Source of the DNA: an uncultured Myxococcales bacterium
GTDB taxonomy: Bacteria > Myxococcota_A > UBA9042 > DTJE01
Direction: 5' to 3'
NCBI GenBank assembly: GCA_937975765.1
Contig: CALJUR010000091.1
Coordinates: 8,588-72,587 of the forward strand
DNA length: 64,000 bases
Numbering within the stretch: the first letter of the stretch is position 1; each line of letters starts with the position of its first letter. The notes beneath the pieces are model-generated. The model saw only the letters and a list, made by a program, of their open reading frames with translations. It made no database searches and had not been told where the DNA came from. Below, in pieces: positions 15,200 through 24,377 of the stretch. A program made the translations under genes and the position numbers.

Positions 15200-16297
15200 C
15201 TAGCCGAACTTGCGGACGAACTCTTCCATGAAGTCCACCAGGATCTGGATCTGTTCGACGGTGACCGCGTTGTACATCGACACGCGGATGCCGCCCAGGT
15301 CCCGGTAGCCCTTCAGGCCCACCATGCCCGCCGCCTTAGCGTCCTTGACGAACCGGTCGTCCAGTTCGGGGGTGGGCAGGTTGAAGTCCACGTTCATCAG
15401 CGACCGGTCCTTCGCCACGGTCACGTAGGGCTTGTAGAAGCCGGCGTGGCGGTCGATGCATCCGTACAGCAGTTCGCCCTTGCGCCGGTTCGAGGCCTCG
15501 ATGGCCTTCAGGCCGCCGATCTGCTTGTTGTGCGCCAGCACGTTGCGAAGGATGTAGATCGACCACGTCGGCGGCGTGTTGAACAGGCTGTTGCTGTCCG
15601 CGTGGGTGCCGTACTTCAGCATCGTCGGCAGGTCCGGCCGGCACTGCGCCAGCAGGTCGTCCCGGATCAGGGTCACGACCAGGCCCGACGGCCCCAGGTT
15701 CTTCTGCGCGCCGGCGTAGAGGAACCCGAAGGGCGACACGTCGAACGGCCGCCACAGGAAGTCCGAGGACATGTCGCAGGCCAGCGGGATGCCGCCCGTC
15801 TGCGGGAACTCCTGGAACTGCGTCCCGTAGATGGTGTTGTTGGACGTGAAGTGCACGTACGTCGCGTCCGGGTTCACGCGGATCTCGTCGGCCGTGGGCA
15901 GCCGCCGGAACTTCTCGGACTCGGTCGAGGCGATGCAGCGCGCCGCCTCCCTGTCCACGATCTGGGCCTCCTTGAGGGCCTTCTTCGCCCAGTTGCCCGA
16001 CACGATGTAGTCCGCCTTCCGGCCGCCCCACAGCAGGTTCATCGGCAGCATCGCGAACTGCAGGTTGCCGCCGCCCTGGAGCAGCAGGATCTTGTAGTTT
16101 TCCGGGACGTTCAGCAGTTCCTTCACAAGGGCGATAGCCTCGTTGTGGACGGCATCGTACTCCTTGCTGCGGTGGGAGATCTCCATCACCGACATGCCGG
16201 TCCCGGCGAAGTCCAGCATCTCGTCCCGGGCCCGCTCCAGGGGCGGCAGAGGCAGGCCGGCCGGGCCGGCATAGAAGTTGATGACGCGCTTCGACAT
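15200..16297 (-). CDS. serC: Phosphoserine aminotransferase
   Basis: 365-residue PLP-dependent class-V aminotransferase converting 3-phosphohydroxypyruvate and glutamate to phosphoserine, in serine and pyridoxine biosynthesis. Typical features are NFYAGPAGLPLPPLERA at the N terminus, MEISHRSKEYDAVH, LLLQGGGNLQFAMLP, and the PLP-binding lysine K199 in YAGAQKNLGPSG (E. coli K198). The ATG at 16297 is preceded by CCAGGAGGAACC; the frame is open further upstream but lacks family similarity. A promoter of the TTGCCT/TAGGAT type lies upstream. It is probably cotranscribed with the acyl-CoA-binding protein gene. Confidence 0.97.
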   Translation of the reverse strand: MSKRVINFYAGPAGLPLPPLERARDEMLDFAGTGMSVMEISHRSKEYDAVHNEAIALVKELLNVPENYKILLLQGGGNLQFAMLPMNLLWGGRKADYIVSGNWAKKALKEAQIVDREAARCIASTESEKFRRLPTADEIRVNPDATYVHFTSNNTIYGTQFQEFPQTGGIPLACDMSSDFLWRPFDVSPFGFLYAGAQKNLGPSGLVVTLIRDDLLAQCRPDLPTMLKYGTHADSNSLFNTPPTWSIYILRNVLAHNKQIGGLKAIEASNRRKGELLYGCIDRHAGFYKPYVTVAKDRSLMNVDFNLPTPELDDRFVKDAKAAGMVGLKGYRDLGGIRVSMYNAVTVEQIQILVDFMEEFVRKFG

Positions 16298-16377
16298 GGT
16301 TCCTCCTGGGATTCGCCGGGTCTTCCGGGACCCGTCCGACCGGGGTACGAGCACCGTCCGCCGTACCCGTGCCGCCC

Positions 16378-16405
16378 ATCCTAGCCGAACCGCGGGGCAA
16401 GGCAA
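16378..16405 (-). promoter_or_regulatory. Putative sigma70 promoter of serC
   Basis: On the minus strand TTGCCT (16405-16400), 16-bp spacer, TAGGAT (16383-16378), 81 bp before the serC ATG. Both hexamers match consensus at four positions. Confidence 0.45.
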
Positions 16406-16443
16406 GCGGACGACGCGCCCGTCTGCCCACCCCGCGAATCCCC

Positions 16444-16472
16444 TTGACGGATCAAGGCGACAGGAGCATCCT
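16444..16472 (+). promoter_or_regulatory. Putative sigma70 promoter of the 401-residue gene at 16516
   Basis: TTGACG (16444-16449), 17-bp spacer, CATCCT (16467-16472), 44 bp before the GTG start. The -35 matches at five positions, the -10 at three. Confidence 0.45.
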
Positions 16473-16515
16473 TTCGACCCGCGCGAGAGCGTGAAGCCGT
16501 TTTCGGGGGGCGATC

Positions 16516-17721
16516 GTGATCCTCCTGGGTTCGTTTCTTCACCGGGATGAGATGGCCGACCTGCTGGGCCGGGCCCTCGAGGACCGGTTCTCTGCGGACG
16601 ACGCCCGCCGCCTGAAGGTCCTGGTCAACCTGAACGCCTACGCCATGCGCACGTGGTCGGACGCCTTCGCGACCGCGATGTTCCGGGACCTGCACGGCCA
16701 GGACTTGCCCACGCTGCAGGCGTCCTGGAAGGGGGTCCTGAAGGACCTGATCGCCGAGAACCCGCCGATCCGGAACGCCCGCATCGACGAGTTGCTGTCG
16801 AAATACCGGCAGTTCCCCGAGGACTTCTACCGCGACACGCCCTACGACGGGATGATCTTCACGATCGGCAACCCGCGCCGGTACGCCGGGTCCCGCCGCA
16901 TCAAGCGCGTGCGGCGGATCGCCGAGAAGTCCGCGCGCCGCCTGATCGATTACATGTACGACCAGATCCGGCAGCGCGCCGACGAACTGGCCTCCGAGCG
17001 CGCACGCCGCCTGGGCATTGCGAAGGACCAGTTGATCACGCCGCGCGAGGAGATGGACGCCGAGTTCACCCACGCGGAACGGCGGGTGCTGAAGTCGATC
17101 CGCGAACACCTGTTCGTGGCCGCCATGCCGCACTTCCACATCGACGACGTGGTCGGCATCCGGGTCCTGGCGGACGCCGGCCTGGCCGACCGGTTCGAGA
17201 CGTGGCTGGCGGACCGGCCGGACCTCTCGATCGTGGACGAGAAGCGGTTCTCCGGGGACTTCGTGGGCCGCAACATGGTGGTGGCCTACCGGCTGCCGCT
17301 GGACCGGCTGCGCGCCCAGGAGCCCGAGGGAGAGCACGCCGAGCGCATGGTGGCCCGCGGCGTGGCGCCCGACGCGACCTCGCTGCGCCGGCAGTTCCAC
17401 GAATTCGTGGACACGGCCGAGGGACACGTCCGGTTCGAGGTGCTGCTGATCGACTACGAGCAGTTGCTGGAGTCCGAGATCGGGCGCAGCATGCACGAAG
17501 CGCACATCCTCGAGCAGCGCGAGAACCAGGTCTACCGGGGACGCCTGGCGACCAACGTCGAGGCCCTGATGAACTGGCTGTTCGCCTACGCGCAGTCGCC
17601 GCGGACCACGTTCGACGAACTGCCCATCCGCATGCGCGGGACGTACCTGCCGGACTACTTCGATCGCATCCACCGGCGCCTGTGGGAGGTGCCGCACGGC
17701 CAGCACGGACTGACGATGTAG
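16516..17721 (+). CDS. Conserved-looking protein of unknown function; possible remote RelA/SpoT-type nucleotidyltransferase fold
   Basis: 401-residue soluble protein with no signal peptide or membrane helix. The N-terminal half (1-190) is helical and rich in Arg/Lys. The C-terminal half carries FHIDDVVGIRVLADAGLADRF (~210-230), KRFSGDFVGRNMVVAYRLP (~245-263) and, later, FEVLLIDYEQLLESEIGRSMHEAHI followed by YRGRLATNVEAL. The order resembles the RelA/SpoT synthetase core (D..GIRV strand, substrate strand, then V-E-Q strand with a following His/Glu), but key synthetase residues are not obvious and the similarity is weak. It stands alone in its transcription unit, divergent from serC. GTG 16516 is preferred for its distance from the promoter and the upstream G-rich stretch; ATG 16552 is the alternative. 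Confidence 0.6.
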   Translation: MILLGSFLHRDEMADLLGRALEDRFSADDARRLKVLVNLNAYAMRTWSDAFATAMFRDLHGQDLPTLQASWKGVLKDLIAENPPIRNARIDELLSKYRQFPEDFYRDTPYDGMIFTIGNPRRYAGSRRIKRVRRIAEKSARRLIDYMYDQIRQRADELASERARRLGIAKDQLITPREEMDAEFTHAERRVLKSIREHLFVAAMPHFHIDDVVGIRVLADAGLADRFETWLADRPDLSIVDEKRFSGDFVGRNMVVAYRLPLDRLRAQEPEGEHAERMVARGVAPDATSLRRQFHEFVDTAEGHVRFEVLLIDYEQLLESEIGRSMHEAHILEQRENQVYRGRLATNVEALMNWLFAYAQSPRTTFDELPIRMRGTYLPDYFDRIHRRLWEVPHGQHGLTM

Positions 17722-17742
17722 CGCCCGGCCGCCGACCCGCCC

Positions 17743-20700
17743 TCAGCCGACCGCCCGGATCCGCCCGAACCGCGCCAGCACCTGCACCCACGGGAAGACG
17801 TGCCGGTTCTTCGGCCCCTGGTACACGGCCAGCGCCCGGTCGCGATCGGTCGTGATCGCATCGATCTCCACGGTCAACGGCGACCAGTGGTGCGTGGACT
17901 GCACGAACGACCCGATGTCGCAGCGCGCGAACGCCCGGGTGCGGGGATTGACGACCCTCGTCGCGTGGCCGACCGCCTCGTCCGCCGGGACCTGGCTGTC
18001 GTGCAGCACCCCGGGATTCTGGCGCTCGTGCATCGAGTACAGCCATTCCAGCGCCTCGGGCAGCCGGTCGCGCGCGACGGCCCCGATCGTGGTGGAGGTC
18101 GGCACCCACGGCACGAACTGGCCGTCCCGGTGCAGGACGATCGCGCGTTCCAGGGTCAGCGAGTGCGCGCCGCCGACCAGTTCGACGAACTGCCGGGAGT
18201 CCATCAGCACCTGGAGCACGCGCAGGAACAGGTCGACCAGCTGGCGCGAGTACCGGGCCTGGTAGGCCTTCAGGAAGCGCTCGCCCTCGACCATTGCGCG
18301 CAGCATCTTCTCGGTGCCGCAGGTGCCGTGGACCGATCCGTTGGCGGCCGAGAACAGCAGGTTGCGCCCCACGAAGCGGTCCAGGACGCGCTGCTGGGCC
18401 GGGGTGCCGCCCCGCAGGAACGACTCGGCCAGCAGTCCGTTGGCGCAGCCCTGCGAGTAGCCGATCCAGCCCCAGGGGCCCTCGATCGACAGGATCCCCC
18501 GCAGGATGGCCGACGCGTTGTGCTCGAGGCTGCGGAACAGCCCGGTGTCCGCCCGGACCACCCGCACCCCGTGCCGATCCTCCAGGCGGCGGTAGGCGTC
18601 CTCCAGCTCGCGCCCCTTCGACCCGTCCGTCACGACGCCCATCGCGCTGACCACGGTGAAGTCGAATCGCCCCCGGGGGGGCGGGACCTGCAGCCGGACC
18701 AGCGGGTCCGCCTTCAGCGCCGCGCGGTCCCCGGGCAGCGCGTACAGCGTGTCGATGACGGCGTCCATCAGCGGCAGGTCGCCGGCCGGGACCGGCGCAC
18801 CCGAAGCGACCTCCAGCCACCTGCGCACGTCGTCCACGTCCTCGCGGACGTCGTCCATCACGGACAGGACCTTCAGTGCCTCCTCGTTCCGCCGCCAGAA
18901 GTCCTTCAGCCAGGGGCGCTGGAAGCCGGCCGGTACCGCGTCCAGGAACGCGCTGCACGCCGCGAACGCGTCCAGGTAGGCGCGCTGCGAGGACTCGATG
19001 GCCGATGCCTTGTCCCGCCCGTCGTGCCGCAGCCGCGCCGCCTTCCGGTCGGCCGCTGCCACCGTCGACTTCGCCGCCTCCTCCAGGCGCTTCGCGGGCC
19101 CGGACGCGATCCGCAGCGGCGACGGCACGGGGTGGTGCACCTCGCGCAGGTGCGCCCGGCGCGCCAGGTAGGGGCCCGATCCGGCGAGGATCGCGTCGGC
19201 CAGGCGCGACAGGGCTTCGTAGTACGAATCGCGCACGTGGCGACCGCCCGCCATGTAGTCCGCCAGGCGCGGAACGGGCAGTCCCAGCTTCTCCTCGACC
19301 AGCGCCGGGAGGTCCAGCGGCTCCTTCATGCGGTGCTGGTCCTGGTTCAGGAAGGCCATCAGCAGGCCGGCCAGGACGCGCGGCACCTGCTGGCTCATCT
19401 CGACCAGCACGGCGCGCAGGAAGTCGCCGGGGCGCGACCGGATCAGTTCCAGCAGCAGCCGGTTGTTGACCTCGGACTGGAGGCCCAGGACCTGGTCCGA
19501 CAGCCCGACCTGCAGCAGCACCGCCACGTCGTAAGGGCCCAGCGCGCACGGCGGCGGCCAGGACGCGTCCGGGGCGTCGATGCCCGGCAGGGGCCCGATC
19601 ACCTCGCCCAGGAACCCCGCGATCGTCGCGGACTGCGCCGCCGATTCCAGGGGCGTCGCCTCGGAGTCGATCCGGGCCACGGCGCGCTTGGCCGCGCGGA
19701 CCTGCCGCAGCCGCTGGACGAGGGCCGGCGACCAGTGCCCGGGCACCCGGGCCAGCAGCCAGTCCAGTTGCGCCAGCGTCAGTTCGGGCGCCACGTCCAC
19801 GATGCGGCGCCGGGTCGCCTCCGGGCAGTCGGGAAGGTCGGACGCCCGGTAGATTTCCGCCGCGGACGGCAGTCCCCGCAGCGCCTCCCCGGAACCGGGG
19901 TCCTCGTCGATGGGGGGCATCTCCCGCGGCGCCTCGCGCAGGTGGACCGTGCCGGGCCGCGCCACGAGGTCGACCCACCGCAGCAAGCGGTCGATCTCGT
20001 AGTCCGCGTCCAGTTCTGGCAGGGCCTCGGCGATCAGCGCCTTGGCCTTGCGCAGGGGCAGGCCGCGCCCCTCCGTGACGTCCTTCACCATCGGTTCGAG
20101 ACGGTCCGCCAGGGACGTGTCCCCGGCGACGAACCGGGACAGCAGCCGCGCGATCCGGGGCCGCGGGATGGCATCGCCGGGCCTCCGGATGCCCTCCTCG
20201 TCCAGGTGGCGCCGCCCGGTCCGCACGGCATCGCGGGCCTTCACCACCAGCCGGGCCAGGTCCGCGTCGAACAGGTCCAGCACCTGCGACAACAGGTCCA
20301 GCGCCTCGCCGACCTGCTGGATCCCTTCCAGGTTGCCCGAACCGCCGCCTCCGACCAGGGTGGAGACCCAGTCCGACGCGCCGGTCCCGCCGCCCTGGCT
20401 GCGCAGCGACAGGCGCCCGCCGGGGCTGACGTGGACCGTCATCGCCCCGTGCATCAGCCGGTCGGACTGAAGCCTCACCTTCCGCCCGTCCCCCGCAGCC
20501 ACTACGATCGGCCGGTTCCGCAGGTCCCAGCCCAGGTCCACCGCGAACGCTCCCAGGCCGTCGGACGAGATCTCGCCTTCCCGCCACGAGGCCGACAGCG
20601 TCGTTCCTTCCGGGACCTGAAGGCAACGCCCATCCAGCATCACCCGGGTCTCGCGCAGGTCCACGTCCAGCCGGCCCTTCGGCGCCATCCGGAACTCGGG

Positions 20701-22395
20701 CGCCCCCGTCCCGGGGATCGTCATCCGCGACGACAGGTCGAAGCGCACCTGGGCCAGGACGTTGCCCTGCAGGACGGGGTCGTCGATGTGCAGTTCGGGG
20801 AAGGCCATCACGTCCGCCCGGACCTTCTGGTGGACCACGCAACCGCCGCGGACCGACGCCCGCCACTGGCCGTTCCGGAAGGGCTTCAGGCGCGCGGCCA
20901 GCGTCCCGTCGCGCAGTTCCAGGCCCAGGCCGGCATCGCCCAGCCGGACGGCATCCTGGCGGGGCATCGACACGCGGGCCTCGAAGGAGAGGCCTTCGGG
21001 CCGCAGCCGCACCTCGGCCCCCCCGTCCTTCCAGTCGACCTCCAGGCCCCCGTCCGGCCGGACGTCCTCGACGCGCAGGCGCACCGCGGAGGTCCCGATG
21101 GCCAGGGGATGCGAGGAACGCACCTGTCCCTCGAACCAGGGCAGCGAGGAGCCGGGCAGGAAGTCCATCCTGAAGGTCCCCGACGGGACCTGGGGCAGGC
21201 CGCCCCCGGGAGCGTCGAAATCGAGGTCCAGCGAGGTCGAGGCCCGGGCCTTCACGCTGCCTCCCGGGAACTCCAGCACCGCCTCGGGCACCTCGACGCG
21301 CAGCCGATCCTTCTCGCGGCGGGCCTTCAGGCACGCGGTCGCCCGGCACGTCTCCGGCAGGCTGCCGCGAAGCACCATCCCGGTCCGGTCGACCAGGCGG
21401 GTCTGCATTCCCAGGACCGGCGGGGTCCCCTCCCCGTCCATCTCGCCTTCCGCCGTGCCCAGCAGGCCCCACAGCGCCTTCGTCAGCGTGCGCCGGTCCA
21501 CGCGGTCCGCATGCAGGATGCCGGTGGCCAGCGGGTCGCCCGACAGCAGGCCGTCCAGCGAGGCGAACGGCACGGGCAGGATCGAGGACGGCAGCACCAC
21601 GTCCGCGAAGGGCCACGTCACGCGGTCCAGCAGCCGCACCTGTCCCGAGAAGGCCAGTTCCAGTTCCCATCGGCACTCGGACGCGTTCCAGCGGGGACGC
21701 CCGCGGACGGCGGACAGGTGCACCTCGCCCGGTTCCAGCGCGCCTTCCGCCAGCGCCCGGCCCAGCTGGTTGACCCCCGACCGAGCCCGGTCCATCAGCG
21801 TCGCGGCCAGCCCGGCGGAATCGTCCAGGGCGGACCCCAGCACCTCCGCCACGCCGCTGGCCTTCAGCGCGGCACTCCCCGCCTTCCGCAACGACCGTCC
21901 CAGCGGGCCGTCCCATGCCTGGCGCGCCGCATCGAAGGTGCGGTCCTCGAACATCTTCCTCAGGTCCACCAGGGTCTGCAGGACGTTCGGCAGCACCACC
22001 GCCGGGAAGATGTCCATCGACAGCGACCGGATGACCGGGCCCTCGGCCCACGCCCCTCCTTCGGGCGGACCGACCTCGGCGCGCAGGTCCGCGCGGGTGT
22101 GCGGCCGCACGACCACCTGGAAGCCCGGCCCGTCCGCGATGGGGATCGCATGCGTGCCCGGGGACAGGGTCAGCGCCAGCCGCGCGTGCCCCCCCCGGAC
22201 CAGCCGGGCGTCCACGTCGCGCAGCAGCACGCGCGCCACCTCGGGCAGCGGCAGGGGCGCCAGCGAGTCCTGCGCGTCGCCCGCGGGTTCCTGGAAGCGG
22301 TCCAGCGTGGCCTCGACCAGCGGGCCTTCGCCGGTCCGCCTCCTTTCCAGCGACGCCTGGACGCGCACCCGGCCCCGATCCCTCGACGTGGACAC
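17743..22395 (-). CDS. 1550-residue protein: beta-rich N-terminal region, helical middle, C-terminal alpha/beta-hydrolase-like domain
   Basis: Not recognised as a known family. Residues ~1-665 are strongly beta-predicted, with long runs of alternating hydrophobic/charged strands (GGAEVRLRPEGLSFEARVSM, RLDVDLRETRVMLDG), reminiscent of AsmA/TamB-like lipid-transfer sheets. Residues ~680-1230 are helical, with many Leu/Arg segments. The last ~320 residues begin with a strand FDFTVVSAMGVVTDGS and contain a nucleophile elbow GWIGYSQGCANG (Ser about 1314), followed by GNLLF-like and VHGTCGTEKML segments, compatible with an alpha/beta-hydrolase or lipase fold. No clear signal peptide or membrane helix is visible at the chosen GTG; an upstream in-frame ATG at 22512 would add a basic, non-homologous segment. 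It converges with the 401-residue gene and diverges from the metallopeptidase gene. Confidence 0.7.
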   Translation of the reverse strand: MSTSRDRGRVRVQASLERRRTGEGPLVEATLDRFQEPAGDAQDSLAPLPLPEVARVLLRDVDARLVRGGHARLALTLSPGTHAIPIADGPGFQVVVRPHTRADLRAEVGPPEGGAWAEGPVIRSLSMDIFPAVVLPNVLQTLVDLRKMFEDRTFDAARQAWDGPLGRSLRKAGSAALKASGVAEVLGSALDDSAGLAATLMDRARSGVNQLGRALAEGALEPGEVHLSAVRGRPRWNASECRWELELAFSGQVRLLDRVTWPFADVVLPSSILPVPFASLDGLLSGDPLATGILHADRVDRRTLTKALWGLLGTAEGEMDGEGTPPVLGMQTRLVDRTGMVLRGSLPETCRATACLKARREKDRLRVEVPEAVLEFPGGSVKARASTSLDLDFDAPGGGLPQVPSGTFRMDFLPGSSLPWFEGQVRSSHPLAIGTSAVRLRVEDVRPDGGLEVDWKDGGAEVRLRPEGLSFEARVSMPRQDAVRLGDAGLGLELRDGTLAARLKPFRNGQWRASVRGGCVVHQKVRADVMAFPELHIDDPVLQGNVLAQVRFDLSSRMTIPGTGAPEFRMAPKGRLDVDLRETRVMLDGRCLQVPEGTTLSASWREGEISSDGLGAFAVDLGWDLRNRPIVVAAGDGRKVRLQSDRLMHGAMTVHVSPGGRLSLRSQGGGTGASDWVSTLVGGGGSGNLEGIQQVGEALDLLSQVLDLFDADLARLVVKARDAVRTGRRHLDEEGIRRPGDAIPRPRIARLLSRFVAGDTSLADRLEPMVKDVTEGRGLPLRKAKALIAEALPELDADYEIDRLLRWVDLVARPGTVHLREAPREMPPIDEDPGSGEALRGLPSAAEIYRASDLPDCPEATRRRIVDVAPELTLAQLDWLLARVPGHWSPALVQRLRQVRAAKRAVARIDSEATPLESAAQSATIAGFLGEVIGPLPGIDAPDASWPPPCALGPYDVAVLLQVGLSDQVLGLQSEVNNRLLLELIRSRPGDFLRAVLVEMSQQVPRVLAGLLMAFLNQDQHRMKEPLDLPALVEEKLGLPVPRLADYMAGGRHVRDSYYEALSRLADAILAGSGPYLARRAHLREVHHPVPSPLRIASGPAKRLEEAAKSTVAAADRKAARLRHDGRDKASAIESSQRAYLDAFAACSAFLDAVPAGFQRPWLKDFWRRNEEALKVLSVMDDVREDVDDVRRWLEVASGAPVPAGDLPLMDAVIDTLYALPGDRAALKADPLVRLQVPPPRGRFDFTVVSAMGVVTDGSKGRELEDAYRRLEDRHGVRVVRADTGLFRSLEHNASAILRGILSIEGPWGWIGYSQGCANGLLAESFLRGGTPAQQRVLDRFVGRNLLFSAANGSVHGTCGTEKMLRAMVEGERFLKAYQARYSRQLVDLFLRVLQVLMDSRQFVELVGGAHSLTLERAIVLHRDGQFVPWVPTSTTIGAVARDRLPEALEWLYSMHERQNPGVLHDSQVPADEAVGHATRVVNPRTRAFARCDIGSFVQSTHHWSPLTVEIDAITTDRDRALAVYQGPKNRHVFPWVQVLARFGRIRAVG

Positions 22396-22423
22396 CCCTC
22401 GACCTCGACCCGAGGTGCCGCCG

Positions 22424-22429
22424 AGTGTA
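22424..22429 (-). promoter_or_regulatory. Putative -10 box for the 1550-residue gene
   Basis: TACACT on the minus strand, 28 bp before the GTG at 22395, four matches to consensus and no persuasive -35. If used, the transcript starts close to the GTG, which supports that start over the upstream ATG. Confidence 0.3.
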
Positions 22430-22483
22430 CCGCATCCCGCGAACCGCCGGGACGCCGAACGGCCGCGCGTTCGCGCTGCATCG

Positions 22484-22512
22484 TTGACGCGACCCCCTTG
22501 ACCACGCATCAT
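22484..22512 (+). promoter_or_regulatory. Putative sigma70 promoter of the metallopeptidase lipoprotein operon
   Basis: TTGACG (22484-22489), 17-bp spacer, CATCAT (22507-22512), 32 bp before the GTG start. Five and four consensus matches respectively. Confidence 0.55.
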
Positions 22513-22544
22513 TCGGTGCGGTGCCCGGAACGGAGGAACGACGC

Positions 22545-24377
22545 GTGCGCACCGGGGTGAGGACGGTCCTTGCAATCGTCGGCCTGGCATCCCTGGGCCT
22601 GGCTGCTTCCTGCAACCAGGGCATGGGCCGCGGCACCCGTCCCCCGACCTCCTGCACCCCCGACTGCACCGGGAGGACCTGCGGCGACGACGGCTGCTGG
22701 GGAAGTTGCGGCGAGTGCGACGGGGACCAGTCCTGCAACGTCGTGGCCGGCCAGTGCGTCGGGGGGGACCAGGGGCTGGTCGAAGGACGCCTGGAGTTCG
22801 AGTACCGCGAAGGCGTGGTGAACGGCTCGCGGGTGGACCTGTCCTCGCCCTACCCCGTTCCGGCCCGGAACATGTGGGTGGTCGTCACGGACGCGGAAGG
22901 CGAGGTGCTGGGCGCCAGCGAGGTCCGGGACGCGGAAGGCGCATTCGCGGTGCCCACGTCCCGGCCCCTGTCGGGCGGCGAGCGGCTGCTGTTCACGGCC
23001 CTGTGGGCCCCGGCGCCCGCCAACGAGGTGCTGATGGCCGTGCTGGACACCCACCCGGACCACGGCACCAGCGAGGCCCTGCCGATCTGGGCCTGGACAC
23101 GATCGGTGCCGGCGGGCGGGAAGGCCGGCACCATCCTCGTCGAGGAGTCCGACGGATCGGCCGCGATGTTCCTGTACCTGATCAACCGGCGCGCCATGGA
23201 GTCGGTGCGGAACTTCGTGCTGGACGGCCTGGACCGGTCCCTGGTCCCGCTGGCGATCCTGTGGGCGCCCGGCGTCGGGGGGTTCTGCGGTGCCTGCTAT
23301 GCCAGCAACCTCGCGCCCAAGGTGCTGCAGGACGGCATCGACCTGCGCCTGCGGCAGTCGATCATCATCGACGACAGTTCCACGGGCGCGGGCCCCTGGG
23401 CCTTCCCGGTGCTGCTGCACGAGTTCGGGCACTACGTTGCCGGCAACTACTCGCGCGACGATTCCCCGGGGGGGCCTCACTACGTCGGGCAGGTCCTGGA
23501 CCCCCGCTTCGCCTGGTCCGAGGGCTGGGCCTCCTTCTTCGGCGCCATGACGGCGACCCAGTGGTTCGGGTCCCCGCATCCGGTCTACTGGGACATCCAG
23601 GACGGGGACTCGTTCTGGATGGACTTCTCCAGCGGGCAGCGCTGGAACGGAAACGACATCGGGATGCCCAGCCTTTCGGGCGACATGAACCAGGGCCTGG
23701 ACGAGAGCTTCGTCACGATGGCCCTGTGGCGCCTGTGGCAGGGCAGGTCCGGCCAGGAGACCGACGACGGTTCGGGCCTGTCGGGCCCCGGGATCCTCCA
23801 GGCGATCTCGTCCCCCCGCTTCGTGCTGAAGGACCGGGGGATCATGCCGGGATCGGACCTGGTGGACTTCCTGGACGCGGCGGCCTGCGCGGACGACGGC
23901 CGCATCGACGTGATCCGCGACATCTGCCGGGACGAACTGCATTTCCCGTGGGACGGGGACCCGCTGTGCGTCGGCCGGTCGCCGGGCATGCCGCTGGGAG
24001 TCGATCTCCGGGTGCACGAGGACGGAACCACCGTCCGGGTCGAGGCCACGGCCGTGGCGCGCGGTCCCGTCCCCGGCCCGGTGCGCCTGGAGGTCCGGTG
24101 GCCGGACCGGAACGCGGTGGGCGGGGAAGGCGTGGCGATCGCGTCGGGCGCCGGCACCGGTGCGATGCCGCTTCTCCGGCTGGAACTTCCCGCGGGCCCC
24201 GGGCTGCGCGTGGACGCCGTGGCGACTTCCCTCGGACCGGCCGGGGGGGCCACCGGCCGCGCTTCCTGGCCGGCCGCGACCGCCAGGCCCGCGGCGAATC
24301 CCCGGCGGGTGCCGATCGCGCCGGTGCGCCTGGGCGGCACCCTCATCCGGACCGCCGTCTCGCTGGACCGCGAATGA
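22545..24377 (+). CDS. Secreted zinc metallopeptidase lipoprotein with cysteine-rich linker
   Basis: 610-residue exported protein. A signal peptide of about 22 residues ends at AAS-C23, a plausible lipobox. Residues 37-71 form a compact Cys-rich spacer (SCTPDCTGRTCGDDGC, then GSCGECDGDQSC). A beta-rich region follows (~75-190). The catalytic part has HEFGH at 292-296 and a candidate third zinc ligand E326 in WSEGWASFFGAM, a gluzincin-like arrangement; GMPSLSGDMNQGLDESF lies beyond. The C-terminal ~130 residues are beta-rich. The role is probably hydrolysis of extracellular or envelope protein. The start is GTG 22545, with GGAGG eight bases upstream. It overlaps the next gene by four bases (ATGA), so the two are coupled. 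Confidence 0.85.
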   Translation: MRTGVRTVLAIVGLASLGLAASCNQGMGRGTRPPTSCTPDCTGRTCGDDGCWGSCGECDGDQSCNVVAGQCVGGDQGLVEGRLEFEYREGVVNGSRVDLSSPYPVPARNMWVVVTDAEGEVLGASEVRDAEGAFAVPTSRPLSGGERLLFTALWAPAPANEVLMAVLDTHPDHGTSEALPIWAWTRSVPAGGKAGTILVEESDGSAAMFLYLINRRAMESVRNFVLDGLDRSLVPLAILWAPGVGGFCGACYASNLAPKVLQDGIDLRLRQSIIIDDSSTGAGPWAFPVLLHEFGHYVAGNYSRDDSPGGPHYVGQVLDPRFAWSEGWASFFGAMTATQWFGSPHPVYWDIQDGDSFWMDFSSGQRWNGNDIGMPSLSGDMNQGLDESFVTMALWRLWQGRSGQETDDGSGLSGPGILQAISSPRFVLKDRGIMPGSDLVDFLDAAACADDGRIDVIRDICRDELHFPWDGDPLCVGRSPGMPLGVDLRVHEDGTTVRVEATAVARGPVPGPVRLEVRWPDRNAVGGEGVAIASGAGTGAMPLLRLELPAGPGLRVDAVATSLGPAGGATGRASWPAATARPAANPRRVPIAPVRLGGTLIRTAVSLDRE

